Source of the DNA: Caprimulgus europaeus
Lineage: Eukaryota > Chordata > Aves > Caprimulgiformes > Caprimulgidae
Assembly: GCA_907165065.1 (NCBI GenBank)
Contig: OU015523.1
Location: forward strand, 24,641,834-24,705,833
Direction of reading: 5' to 3'
DNA length: 64,000 nt
The position numbers and the translations under genes are program-made. The notes below the pieces were generated by a model. That model made no database searches. It had not been told where the DNA came from and saw only the letters and a program-made list of their open reading frames with translations. How positions within the stretch are numbered: the stretch's first letter is position 1; each line of letters opens with the position of its first letter. Below are positions 46,908-60,100 of the stretch, piece after piece.

Positions 46908-46930
46908 CACTCCTGTTATGCACAGGAGTG
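46908..46930. repeat. Short hairpin followed by a T run
   Basis: CACTCCTGT (46908-46916) and ACAGGAGTG (46922-46930) pair perfectly around a 5-nt loop, followed by C and six T. The form looks like a bacterial terminator, but that has no meaning in a bird genome. Confidence 0.8.
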
Positions 46931-49699
46931 CTTTTTTCCTGTCTTTTACTTTCTCCCTCACTGGATCCAGATCTTCCTCCTTGCTCCTCTCATCATAACC
47001 CAGCATAGTTATCAGCAACCTTGCTGGGCTACCTGCTATTATAGATCAGCTAAGAGACACTAAAAAATTTAAAGAATATTGAACTTAGGAAAGCACAGGA
47101 ACAAAAGTGAAAAGTGATACAGAATTGTAATCTTTGATGCTTTCACTCCGCAAACAAGAGATGAGCTACTCACAGATCATCACACATCCACACTACCTGC
47201 TCATCAACACAGTAAAAGATACACATTTGCTTACATGAAACTAGGGTTATACTAGCTGATCTACTTAAATTCATTGACTAAACTTGAGATACGTCAGATT
47301 TATACCTGAATGGGATATACTAGGGAAGCATTGCCTTTTGTTAAACTTTCTATTTTTTTTCATGATGTTGCAAGGATGAACATTCATTAGCTCTCCCATG
47401 ACCGTTTTCTAGTTTGGTATGTGTAAACCTGACAGATGAATAATGACATAGGAATTAATATCTTACTCTAATAAGTGTTAATTAAACAGCCAGTTAGCTT
47501 CTTGTAGTGCACTGCTTTTCCCCCTATCCTAACACATGTTTTTGAGAGGAGGAATCATAAGCATCTTCCTCTCTTACCTGTCTGTATTGTGTTCAAGTAT
47601 TTACATTCCAACTGCTTTGGAACCACATGTAGCAGTTCTAATTTGTTGTGCTGATTTTTTTTTTTTTTTTTTTACTATTAGACCTTAAAGTTATTCTAGA
47701 AATCAGCATGCAAGGTGCAGAAAAATAAATCTAGGGTGATTTCATTTTGTTCCCCCTGCAAAATAAGACATACTTTGACTGTAAAAATCACCAAAAGGAG
47801 TATTTTCTTAATATAGACTAGTTTATCTGTATTCATTTTTATCATCCTCTAAGAAAAATTAAATGTTCCCAAAGTGAAGAGTCAGAGTTTTGGCTTATAC
47901 TGTTTCACAGAATGTTTGCAAATTATTTTTCCAAAATGTTTTCGCACAGAGCTCTTTAACAGAGTGATGGTACCATAACGAAAGAGGAGGTAAACTTGAG
48001 CAGATTATCATCAGCACTCTGCATTTGCAATACACAGTTTCATTAAAAGGAGAAAGAATTCCATTGCAATGTAAGAATGTAGATTTATCTAAAATATCGT
48101 CTAATTAAATGAGGGTAATACTTTCGTTTATGAATTATTGAGATCATTCAGAAGCAGACAGGTCTTGAAATCATGTTGTACTTCTACACAATTCTTAAAG
48201 GCTTTTCTACACAAAGAACTTCACTAGAATAGTTATTACAAAATAAGATAGATATTCTTGACTGGCATTCTGTGTGCAGACATTAATTCTAGACTATTTT
48301 TATTATTGTAAAAAGGAGTCTCTATGGAGAGCTCTCCAAGAATAACTGTTAAACTGAGTATCTCAAACAGATTCTTCCATGAAAATATTTTTATTACTTT
48401 TAACTTAAAAAGATTAAAAATATGGATAGCAGTCTTGTACTTTTCTAACAAAGTACTTTCAGTATTTTTAAGAATACCATTGTTCAGCAAAATACCTACA
48501 GAAAAAGTATATACATTAACAACATCCATTCCAACCACTTTTCCAATAATTCTGTAAACATATTCAGAATACTCACATTTCATTGCTGGTGTTTCCTGCA
48601 ATTGTATAAAGCAAGCAGAGAAACTGTGATGGAGTTGTTGCATGAAAGTCCTGTGAAACTGTACTAGAAACAGTCAGAGAAATGCTGGGGAGACAACTCT
48701 GTACACTGGGATTTGCTTCACTTGCAAGAGAAACAAAGCAGTGATAAAAAAAAAAAAAAATTGACTCTTAAGTTGCTTAAAGTTACGATGTGCTAGGCCA
48801 CACAAAATAAGGAACTTCTCTGTTGTCTATGGAATAGTTTTAATTTTATTAAATACATGCTACTGTTTTACTGGTGAGATATATATACAGATGCACATTT
48901 TTTGCACAAATATTACTTGTATTCTATATACATTTTTGCATGTGAAAAATAAACAAAGAAGATTTTGATAAGAAGAGCACCATGGCAACCTACTTCTTTG
49001 GTCTCCATTAAAATATCTGCTAGATAATTTATTTACATGTAATCTTTCCTCATTTTGCTACAGTCTAACAAAATATAGCCAACATTGCTGTTCTGATTAT
49101 CAGAGAAATACTTATGATACTTTTCTTGTTATAGAACTGTTATTACATCAGTGGTAATATACTTTTAAGATGTCATTAGAAACTACTCAGATGCACTATT
49201 AACCGTCACAGTGAGTAATTTTCCTTGATTCATAAATTTAAAGGGCCATTACACCCCCTGTATATTTAATCAATAATCTCCTAGACTGGTATAAACTACT
49301 AATAAAAAAAGACTTTGAAGGTCAGCCTATGTTCTGCAGGTTAACGGGTGTGCCCTGCCGTAGGTGGGTAATGCCCAGTCCAGCTGTACAGGCACAAGGA
49401 GTCACTGTGGCTTTTGTTTCACGTCTGCAACTTAAAACAGCGCCTCATCGTCACATTGTGCTCTTTTCATTCGCAACAGCTGAATTTTTGTTTCGTGATT
49501 TCATCCTGTTATTCCTACTTCCACCCCGGGTAGGTCTGACTTCGGGAAATGTACCAACAGAGACTATGGTCGTCTTTGAGAATGTTTCAACTTTCCGTCA
49601 AGAAAGTTTATTCTGTTGCAAGAAATGTCCTTGAGTTTATGAAGACCTCACAGATTAAAACCAAAGAACTAAATCGGAGGGAATTGACGATGAATACAA

Positions 49700-50600
49700 C
49701 ACAATGCAATGCAATACAGGCTTCGCGCTGGCCCCTGAGCGAGGAGGAGGAGAGCGATGCGCGCGGAGGTGTCGCGGATCTGCTGCCCCGAGATTGCCCA
49801 GAGAAGGGCGGGCGGCCGGCCAGAGCCCACCCCTCAGCCAGCCGCCGCTCCCGGCGCTCGGAGCCAGCGCGGGGCGGGGAGGCGCCTCCTCGGACGTGTC
49901 AGAAGTTTTGGGGTGGCGGCGGATTACGAGGAGAAGGAGGGCTGGCGGGAGCGGTGCGGCAGCACAGCCCAGCGGGCGCAGGCGTTGCGCCCCCGCTACC
50001 GCACCTGCTTCCCGGCAGCGGCCCGGGGCTCCCCGGGCCCGCCAGGCACCGCCCCATTCCCCCAGGCCGAGGCGAGGCGAGACGGGCAAGGCCGGCCGCG
50101 CTTCACGCCTGCTGCCGCCGGCGTCGCCCAGCGGTTATTAACCACTGCCGGCGGTGGGGAACAGTCGTTGCCGGGAAGATGTCGAGCCGCAGCCTCTGCC
50201 TGCTGCTCCTCGGTTACCTGGGGGTCCTGAGCTGTAAGTGGCCGCGTCCCTACTCCGCGGAGCAGGCGCAAGTGCTGTTGCGTATCACTCCCTCCGGGAG
50301 CGCCCCGGCCGCAGGGAGGGGCGACCCCCCCAAAGCGGCGTGGGGGTGTGTTGAAGAGCGGGGAACTTGGCTCGGAGGTGTATGGCTTACTCGGCCCCTT
50401 CCCCGGCCCTGCCGGGCACTGCCGGCCGAGAGCCATGCCCGCCCCCCGCGGCGGCGCTGCCCAGCTCGGGGACGCTCCGGGGAGGGCAAGAGCAGCCGCG
50501 ACCGAACGTCCCTGCCCCTCCCTCGCCCCCAGGGCGAGAGGAGCTAAGTCGCGTCTCCAGCAGCGAAATCAAAGCGAAGGCGTCCGGGGGAGTGCGCGCT
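49700..50600 (+). promoter_or_regulatory. JAM2: JAM2 CpG-island promoter and 5' UTR
   Basis: Very CpG-rich block around the first JAM2 exon, with no obvious TATA box. A GC-rich foldback at 50112-50157 lies 22 nt before the start codon and would be in the 5' UTR. The 332-codon ORF spanning 49549-50547 is open through composition and crosses the splice donor, so it is not a protein. Confidence 0.75.
50179..50233 (+). CDS. JAM2: JAM2 first coding exon (signal peptide); gene continues beyond the window
   Basis: Encodes MSSRSLCLLLLGYLGVLS plus one base of the next codon, then a perfect donor T|GTAAGT at 50234. The peptide is a textbook signal sequence: a basic residue, an L/V-rich core, then small residues. 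Junctional adhesion molecule B is a two-Ig-domain membrane protein of cell junctions and endothelium; its first exon in mammals also codes only the leader. The gene call rests on synteny (next to MRPL39, divergent, CpG island), exon form and the leader, since leader sequences are poorly conserved. A at -3 gives fair start context. No Ig-coding exon was found up to 64000, so intron 1 exceeds 13.7 kb. Confidence 0.75.
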
Positions 50601-53600
50601 GGTTATTGCCATGTGTTTCTTCTTTTCACACAGATGTAACCTGTTGAAGCCCAGCCTGTTTCAGCGTAAGCCAGTGGCTTTCTGCATTGATGCAAACTTC
50701 AGGATGCAGGCTGCGTAGTTTGCTTTTCTGATGGCCTTTACAAGAGGAATGAGCAAGTGACGGGAGCATGGTTTCTGTTGCTAGCACTGGATGCTGCAGC
50801 TCCAGCGCATGCTTATTTTTCTAGTATTTTTCTGGTCATATTGTCTAACTCATTAAAAACAAAATGAAGGGGGCAGGAGATGATACAATAAGTTGGCAAA
50901 AGCTGCCCCACCCAGAAACCACATGGAAATAAGAAAAAAATCCTAGGGCCGCATACCCGGGAAGAAGCAGTGAATTAACATGTGTTAACAGTGCCAGTTC
51001 TGTGATAACACTGTCACTTGTCAGATCTTGTCTTACTGTGCTCCTGTTGTATGCTTCTTGTGTCTTGCTGGCATTTTAGGGGAGGAGGCTGTACGTGGAA
51101 ATAATGTTTTGAAAATAATTTTGTAGCACAGTCTTGCAATGAAGTGACCACCTGTGACCAGCCTGGGACAGGTTCTCAGTCCGTTGTAGATGTGGAACAT
51201 CCATGGTGATGATGCTGAGTATGTTTTATGGTTTCATTCCTCTTCACCTAACAGAAACGTATGTGTGTGGAAACTTTTTTTGCAGAGGAGTGATGGGTCC
51301 TGTTGAGGAGGTCTTTGGTTTGGTGGCAGTTTTTCTTTCTCTTTGCTTCTACTAGACCTTATGGAAATTTTGGGCTGTTAGATGGGTAGGTAGCACAGAC
51401 TTTCTCTTTCATACAGTAAATAATAATAAGAATTATTTTCTTTATCTTTTTTCTTTGTTTGTTGTTTATTGCACAAGTATATCTGAGCAGATGAGGTTGT
51501 TGTGGGTTTTTTGGTGACAGGTTTCAGTGTCTTCAGGCTGCTTAGCTTCATGCTTACGTGTATCTGTTGGCAGTGCTGGCTTTGACCTGTGAGGAAGTGA
51601 TAGAGAATGGTTTGGAAGCAGTACAGTGGATCAAAGTCTGGTGCTTACACTGTTGTCAGGCTTGCATTTTTTTTTTCCTCTTCCTGTCCTAATTTCCAGG
51701 AAATGCCAGGTGGGGAGAAAGTTTACCAGCAAAATGCTGGTAAGAAGTCATCGCATGAAGAAAGTGACTGTAGGTGGGTGTGCAAATGCTGATTGTTTGT
51801 GTGAGCCAGAGGAAATGCAGGCAGTCAGGAGTCTGCTGCTGCTCCAGTGGCTTGTTCACGTTAACAGTAATACTGAGTAATAGTGGTGTCCAAGTCAGAC
51901 ATACGGGCTGAGTGTTCTCTTATGCGGGACTGGGTTCAAATGTGCCATGGAGGTAGTGGAGAATGGGCAGAAACTAATGAGGAAAAGTAAGTAGTGGTTG
52001 ATACTTGAAGTGTGTGAACACTATATTGTGGAATACGTCTAGAGAACTAGCTGCAGAAATTAAGAACTAAGTTGGTCAAAGGATATCACCAAGAACAGTG
52101 CTGAGGTAGATGAGGTTTGGATTACTTTTTAGTGATAACCTAACAAGAAATATTAATGACCTGCAGAAATAGTGGTTTCTCTGAGTTAAAGCTTCTCTTT
52201 CACCTTTAATTTAGGGGAAAGTAAGGGAATTGGAAACCTTCAATCATATTCTCTGTCAGCATGAACTCCTGAATTGATGTTATGTGGCAAGTTTTAAAAG
52301 GTACCACAGAGTAAGACTTGTGAGCTCTGTTGGCAAGAGAGTTAGAAAATGTACAGAAATTATTGTTATTAATCAACATGGCTACTCTGAAGGAGGCAGT
52401 ACGTACTGATGAACTGGCCTTTTTGTGAAGCTTCTAGGTGTGATTTTTCTTGCATTAATGTACATTAGAAGTTGAACTTGAATCAGTGATACTGGAATGA
52501 AATCCAGTACAATTGTCTGTGTGAGGGTGGTGCAGAGACAATAAATAGTAGTCTTACATAAGCTTTTGAGAGAGCTCACTGGGGTAGTTTGATTGAGCTA
52601 TAAATAAGGTGAGGTTTTGTTTGTTTATTTTTGGCTTTGAAACAAATGCTCCGTAGTGCTCAGGAATCTTTCAGCCAGATACAGAGGTTCTAGACCAAAA
52701 AAGCCTTTTGTGTCTGCCCACCACCCCCAACAAGAAATTGTAAAGCATAACTGCATTAGCTGTATGAATTGACAGTGGAAGTCTTTAAATTATGTTTTCC
52801 TGATTATATATGATGTGCAACTGATGTACTCAAAATTGAACCAGTTGACCCCCAGTCAACCCCCAGTCTGCTGTTGAACCCTCTATGTCCCTAACTTGGT
52901 AGGGGCTTACTCTGATTTCTGAGTCAATAGTCAGGTGAGATGGGGTCTATTAAATTTGTAAGACTGCATACTTCTTTAGTAATATCTGTACAACATGATA
53001 CTATAAACCAGACTACCTATTTTTTGGAGAGGGAGTGAAGGGAAGAGACATCAAAGGAAGGTTCCTTCTCTTGCTGTTTTAGTTGAGAAGCAGTATTTTT
53101 TTGCTGTAGGCTGCTAGTGGTCTACAAACCTTCACAGACTCTTAGACACCGTAACATAGGCTGTGAGATGACAGTAAGCTTCTTAAATACAAACAAATTA
53201 TAATTAACTACAGAAAATCAATGCTTGTTTCTAATGTTCAGCCTATCTTTTATGACTGTGGTGACACTGCAAAAGATACCCAAACGCTTCTAAAACAGAT
53301 GAAAATTGAGTACATGGTTGGAAGACCTTCCTGTCTTCAAAAGGGAGATGTGCTCCTCTCTCTAGCTTATGACTTTCACAGTTGCACTCTCTTGGTTAGA
53401 TTCTCAGGGCTCAGGAAAAACTTTGGCTGAGTTATTGGCAGGTATCACGCAAATCATGGCCTTTGCTGCATTTGAGCAAGTTACAGTATTTCTCTTAAAC
53501 CTAGGCATGCTGCTTGGAAGTGGCTCTCTCTTACTGAAATGCCTCAGCCAGAAGCAATGCTGTTTTGTGGTAAGGGCTTTGTCTCTCTCCAGCAGAGTGG

Positions 53601-54320
53601 AGGCAGAGCAAGCTGGTCCCTGTCTGGCCCTGCAGTAACCTTAGCTCAGGTTACTGGCACTAGAGCCTACTGTTGGACATGCAAAAGAAAATATGATGGT
53701 GACTGTCTTCCCTCATTGCATGCAGGAGACAGGAAACGTACCTGGAAATGTTATGTCAAGGCAATTGCAATTCCTCTTGTTTTCTTCTGTTTAAGGTGTA
53801 TGTATGCAAGTGGAGAACTTTTGCTGTTGCTTGGTTTCTGAGGTCCTGTTTTCTCAGCTTTTACATTGAAACAATTCTTTGTTCATGTCATAGGATTTGT
53901 ATTTCTGGTAACTGTGAATACCATAGGGCATTTGGCATTAATAATGCAAGTTAAAATTACCATTGTGATTAGCAGATCTCACTGAGCCTGGATGAGGTCT
54001 TCTCATTGGCTATTTAACTGAATTACACAAAAATACCTTTGCATTTGTTTTCTGTATTATACCTATATTTCCTACTGCAGACTCTTTTGGCAGCCACATA
54101 GTAGCTGCCAGGTTCTGCTGCATAAACTAGCTGATGACATCACAAATGATTAGGTAAGAACTTGCAAGTAGCTGAACTTTGACTTCACCTTTTCTTTTTA
54201 GCTGACTTAACAAAACATGTGGGATTGTCTTTCGTGACTTAGAGCTACGAAACTTGTCTGTGTCCACTGACTAACCCCAAATGTTATTGGGGTTGTGTGC
54301 AGACCTGTTTTAAAGAAGTG

Positions 54321-54373
54321 AGCTAAAAGGGTTAGAGAAGGCTTTTACCCTTCTCTAACCAAGTGCTTTAGCT
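54321..54373. repeat. Foldback: 12-bp perfect stem with a further 7-bp outer stem
   Basis: GGTTAGAGAAGG (54330-54341) and CCTTCTCTAACC (54349-54360) are exact reverse complements around a 7-nt loop. Outside them AGCTAAA (54321-54327) pairs with TTTAGCT (54367-54373) across an internal bulge. No function is known. Confidence 0.85.
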
Positions 54374-55485
54374 TCTGCCCAGCCACTGGTGGTCACAAGA
54401 GAGAAGTCCTCTTCTTAAGTATGGGAGAATCTTCTTGTACAACTGATATTAAAAAAATCTGTTTTTCTGATAATTTTGCATGAGTAAATAATAGTAATAT
54501 TTCTTCACTGAAGATGGACAGTGACATGCATGTGAATCTTCTGCATTAGCAGTAAGCAAGCTTCCATTGTTGGGGGACAGGGTGTAGGTTTGGATTGTCA
54601 GTGCTTTTGGAGGGGCAGGAATAACTAGTAATTTAGTTCTGAAAGTGGGATTTAAAGGTTTACTTATGGTAGGGTCTACTTAGAGTCCGTCAACACTCAA
54701 AATGTCTTCTTTCTGTTGGAGCACTTCTGAAGACAGTCTGTTTATCATCAGTTCCTTGCAGCTGGCGATCTCCTTTAGGAATACTTTTCTCAAAGTCTTA
54801 GCATCATACTTTCTCTTAGCAATGCTAGAGGTGACTCCACTGTAAAGGAAGATTCCACACAGTCAGAAATGTCCACATCGCAATATAAATATCTTGTTTA
54901 TCAAAACAATTGAAGCAGAAGGGAGACATTTCTATTCATCATTGCAGACTGTTTGCCAGGGCCATATGGAATGGCTAAATTAAGGTTCCCTTGAAGTTAT
55001 ACAGCAATGTCAAGCAAAAAAATTGCTTAAAATAGTGTCCCTGTGAATGTATACAATGAACTATTTTATTGCTGTTTTTTCTTGTTTGGCTGGTTGGGTT
55101 TTTTTTTTCTCCACCATGACAACTTTGTGGCACTATTGCATATATGTGGGAAAATAGATAGTTTACAAATTTTTACTTTCTAGTTTAGTGGCTAATTTAT
55201 AATGGAGGAGCTCTTTAATGGAAACTGAGGGAAAGCTGAAAGGCAATTTGTTTATCAATAATTAATTCTACTGGGGTTAGCTCACTTTCCTCCTTCCCCA
55301 CCAATTTTGTAAAGCTATCTTTGTTACAGTTTTACTTTCTGGCATGTCTTTTCCCATCTCCAGTACTTTTCAGGGAGCTATCCATTTTAACAGCACATTT
55401 CTGCAGAAAGTCCTGTCACATCTTCCTCAAAGCCTTGATATATTATTGTGCTGTAATTCGACTGCAGGAAGCTTAAAGCAAATAT

Positions 55486-56632
55486 TATGGTGTATTGGGT
55501 TTGTGTGGCAAGGTTTTGGTAGTGGAGGGGGTGGGCATAGGGGAGGCTTCCGTGAGAAGCTGCCAGAAGCTTCCCCCATGTCTGACATAGCCAATGCCAG
55601 CTGCTCCAAGACGGACCTGCTGCTGGCCAAGGCTGAGCCCATCAGTAACGCCTCTGTGAGAACATAATTAAGAAAATAAAGGGGAAGAGAAAAAAAAAAA
55701 AAAAGCTGCACATTTTGCAGCTGGAGAGAGGAAGGAGAAGATGTGTGAGAAACAACTCCACAGATACCAAGGTCAGTGAAGAAGGAGGGGGAGGAGGTGC
55801 TCCAGGCGCCAGAGCAGAGATTTCCCCGCAACTTGTGGTGAAGACCATGGTGAGGCAGGCTGTCCCCCTGCAGTCCCTGGAGGTCCATGGTGGAGCAGAT
55901 GACCACCTGTAGCCTGTGGAGGACCCCACGCCGGAGCAGGCGGATGCCCGAAGGAGGCTGTGACCCCGCGGGAAGCCCGCGCTGGAGCAGGCTCCTGTCA
56001 GGACCTGTGGCCTGTAGAGAGAGGAGCCCATGCCGGAGCAGGTTTGCTGGCAGGACTTGTGATCCCATGGGGGACCTGCGCTGGAGCAGTCCCTTCCTGA
56101 AGGACTGCACCCCATGGAATGGACCGATGCCAAAGCAGTCCATGAAGAACTCTCGGTCATGGGAAGGACTCACGTTGGAGAAGTTGGTGGAGGACAGTCT
56201 CCCATGAGAGGGACCCCACGCTGATGCGGGGGAAGGAGTCCTCCCCCTGAGGAGGAAGGAGTGGCAGAAACAACGTGTGATGAACTGACCCCAACCCCAT
56301 TCCCTGTCCCCTGTGCCGCTGAGGAGAGGAGGTGGAAATTGGGAGAGAAGTTAAGCCCAGGAAGAAGGGAGGGGTGGGGGCAAGTGTTTAAAATTTGGTT
56401 TTGTTTCTCATTATCCTCTTGTCTGGTAATAAATTAAAATTTGGTTTTTTCCCCCAAGTCAAGTCTGTTTTGCCCGTGCCAGTAACTGGTGAGTGATCTC
56501 TCTCTGTCCTTATCTCCACCCATGAGCCTTTTGTTATATTTTTCTTCCCCCTGCCCAGTTGAGGAGGGGGAGTGATAGAGTGGGCTTTGGTGGGCATCTG
56601 GCACCCAGCCAGGGCCAACCCACCACATACGG
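55486..56632 (+). mobile_element. Solo LTR of the same family in JAM2 intron 1
   Basis: The LTR spans 55491-56627 (1137 bp), starting TGTATTGGG and ending CCACCACA. Flanks are TATGG (55486-55490) and TACGG (56628-56632): a 5-bp target duplication with one C/T change at a CpG. It has the same tandem-repeat block as the pair at 12333-14977 but differs at many sites and by small indels, so it is an older insertion that lost its interior by LTR-LTR recombination. It is in the same orientation as JAM2. Confidence 0.92.
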
Positions 56633-57139
56633 TATCTTGTAATTAAGACAAATTATTTGTTTCTTTCATCTAAATACTGGGGATTTTAGGGAAATTAGTA
56701 TGCATTTCAAAGAAAAAGACAACAAATGAGGCTGAAAGAGTATTTGGATGATTGACAGTGTTTGTGCTCACCTGCATTTCCAAAGCCTTTTTTTTTTTTT
56801 TCTGAAAGGCTCTGATGAGTTATGTCACCTCTATGCTCAAAGTATATCATCATACTTGAGTGCTTATATAAAATTTCTTAAACTAGGCAGAAGGTGAGCT
56901 TGGCAGCTAAACATCTGGCCCTTTTCACTTGTCAGTTTCTAACATACACTGGGAGGTCAAGGAGCTTTTGGAGAAGGAAAAGGGGAAAATAGCCATTTCT
57001 GAACAATGGCATACAGTAATACAACAGCAGTAGTTGCTGAACCACTAGCAAGTCTGTAACCCCTCCTGGTTAATAGGAATTAATCCAGTGTCTCTCAAAG
57101 ATTATTTGCAGGGGAAAATATGATAGAAGAATCTGGTAA

Positions 57140-57173
57140 TAAGCCTTTTTGAATGCTTTTTCAAAAAGGCTTA
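57140..57173. repeat. Perfect 14-bp inverted repeat with 6-nt loop
   Basis: TAAGCCTTTTTGAA (57140-57153) and TTCAAAAAGGCTTA (57160-57173) are exact reverse complements around TGCTTT. It is too short for a typical pre-miRNA. Confidence 0.9.
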
Positions 57174-60100
57174 CAAGTTCAAAATTTAGCAGTTATCAGT
57201 AAGAAATAGGAAGATCAAACTTGCATTGAAATAGCTACAATGTGATCCTGGCTGTTTAAAAAAAGTAAGAAATGGTCAGACTTGAGCTGGAAAGAACAGA
57301 CCCTACAGGTATGAAATTTCAATAGATATATTTACATAGCTTTTGTTTGGATTAACTTCTTAAGGGTTGAGTTCACGCTCAAGCCCATCAAAACCACTGG
57401 TTCAGACTCAAAGGGAAACAAAATATCATCTGGATGGAAAAATGTTATATTATAGGATTGTTTTGGTACCAGATAATGTTAAAAATAGGGGCTGTATTTG
57501 CTGTTCCCAAACTACTAGCATAGTACTTGGTGGTAATGATAGAACATGCATTCTTGAGAAGTGACTTTTGCTCAAATTAACATAATAATGAAACCAAGAT
57601 GATTATGTATTGTATCTCAGCCTGCAGAAAGTGCCCAGTATGATTTGGGAGAAATTCCTGCGGGTGGTATGTTAAGGACTTATGCATGTGGGCTAGAGCT
57701 GGGTTAGAGTTGAAGAAGGGTTTGTGCTTGGCGTACTTGTAAACATATGAGGAAATGATATGCAGAAAACCAGAGTTTGAATATGTGTTATGTGAATTGG
57801 ACAGCAGTTTACCACTTGAATGTACAGACAGTAGTTATCTCTGGGATGCCCTAGTTCTTAACTGAAGCTTTCTAGTAGCTGTACTGGAAAAAATTAGTAA
57901 AAATGCATCATCTGTAGTGATATCTCTAGAATGTGTAGGTGTGTTTAGGTGCATATTATAGCTAGCTTTTGTGCTCCAGTACTGTTTCTGTTTCTGTAAA
58001 GTGGTCTTAAAAAGAAAATATTGGTTCTTTGCCCTTGCGCTATTGAGCCACCTAAACTTATTTTCTACCCTTCTTCCAGTCTTTAAGATAATCAACCACA
58101 AAGGTGATAAATTATCTCTTAAGTGCCTGGCTTGTTGTTTGTTGGTTTATGTAACCTTCTGCCAGATTGATTGGGATTTTGGGGACAGTGTGACAGGGCT
58201 TTGATGCAGCTTTGACACCATTCAAACTGTTGGTGGTGACCACTTCTGAATCTGCAATTCAGGCAGGCTGTCCCATATATTTAATCAGGCAGGGCTATAC
58301 TTCTCTGTTTGGGGAGGCTGCTTCCCTACCTAAATACAGAAAAATCTGAGAGGGCACAGTGACTGGGGATGAGAAGTATGGACTTTGGTGGACCTCTGGA
58401 GGGCTGCTGGCTGGGAGCCCCTGTAGCTCTGGCTCAGTGGCATCAGCTGGGTCATTCTGAGCTGCCATTTTCAGTCTACAGAGCTTTTTAGGGTCTGATT
58501 AACTGGTGTTAAGGTGTTGAGCTTGCTTGAGAGCCTGAAGATTTTGAAAATGTAGATTAGGGGAAAGTCAGGCCCTGCTCATAACAAAACACTTAGCTGA
58601 CCCATGCTGTATGAAAGGTGTGTGTGTTAACTCTTAAGTTGTGCAAATTATTTCTGAACAGAAATACATGCTTTCTGTAATAAATGTGACATGACTGAAG
58701 ACTCTTCAAATGCTGCTGCTGAATTAAACAAATTTTAATGTAATGTCTTGCCAATTAGGATGTTTTATGTTAAGATTTGGAAAAGGGTATACATTTTAGT
58801 AACTTCTAACAGGAAAATGCATATATTTCATTGCTTGGGACTTAGAAGATTATAACTAATCAGCGACTCTTACTGCACATAAACAGCTTATTTCAGATGG
58901 TTGCAACTCCTAACTGTAGGAATAATGAAATAGAGGAGGATTATCTCTAAAACCAAAGTAGTAGAATATCAAAGGAAGACATCACTGGTATCTGCTTAGC
59001 ACTGGTCAGATACAAAAATATGTGATAAATGTTGCTGAGTTGAGTTCTTTTGATATGTGTTGTTGGTTTGCTGGGGGTTTTTTGTGTCTCTGTCCATCTC
59101 CCCTGCTTTTCCTTAAAGAACAAACATATATCACAAGGTTCTTGGAAAGTGAGGAAGGGGGGTGTGTGTGTTGTTTGTTTTTTTTTTTTTCTTTCTTTCT
59201 ACTCTAATGTCTATATAAAGTCCAATTAAAAGATCATTAATAGCCATGCTTAGATATTAGAAGAGTTTGTGCAGAAAAAGTCTTTATCTTCCCAGAATAC
59301 TTAGTAGCTTTCCATTTAAATGTCAGTAAATATTTTTATGTGAAAGGTAAATGTTTTATTTTTAGTCAGTCTTTGAGTATCGTTTGTATCTTGCAATGAA
59401 TGCTGCTGTTGCCTTCTGTTCACCAGCATAATGGTACTCCCTGGTGTAATGTGATTCACTGGTACACAAGAATGTCATAATCGTTTGAGAATCCTGAAAA
59501 GAAAATCAATATTTCAATAATGGAACAGAGCAGTACAGCATCTTGAATATGTAAAAGACAGAGGGTTGGGACTGCCAGATAGTAATAACAGCTCATAAGA
59601 TTTTTAAGATGATGCTGTTGTAGTATTGCAGTGACTAGTAAAGCAAACAAATTCAGACACTCCATATTCACCCAGTATCATCAAAGTTGGTGCCTGAGAG
59701 AGGAGGTAGAGAGAAGTAAACAGATGTGTCCATAGTGGAAGTATGCTTAGACATCAAGAAGTGACCCTTTGGGCTGTATTAGTGTGTGGGTTGGCTTCAT
59801 GCCATACAGTCTGAGAGGCCTTAGCATAATTCCATTTGTCAGTTACTTTTTTTTTTTTTTTTTTCCCCTTTTCTAAATAAGACCTACATCCTGGACATCA
59901 ATTAGAGCTGTTTGAATCAACTGATATAAAAACAAAATGTGACTTTTCTCTGTCTGTATGTTCAGTTTAAGTGTTGTTGAAATTTATGGCTTGGGTACTT
60001 CCAGAAGTTAAGGTACTTAACAGCAGTTGTCTTCAGAGCCTTTCAATAAATAATGTTATAGGGGATAAAAGTCAGCTGGGGAAGCTGTTTATCGATGGAG

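Larger units (their letters stand above)
42291..49690. other. Intergenic DNA between divergent MRPL39 and JAM2
   Basis: About 7.4 kb, much shorter than the ~30 kb in human (from memory). It contains a CR1 (43596-44360), a T19 tract (47655-47673) and a 9-bp hairpin (46908-46930). No exon is supported. A 63-codon ORF at 44521-44712 has protein-like composition but no recognised domain. Confidence 0.55.

Noticed and set aside
49549-50547. 332-codon ORF over the JAM2 first exon
   Set aside because: It is kept open by GC-rich composition and crosses the GTAAGT donor. Only the part 50179-50233 looks coding.
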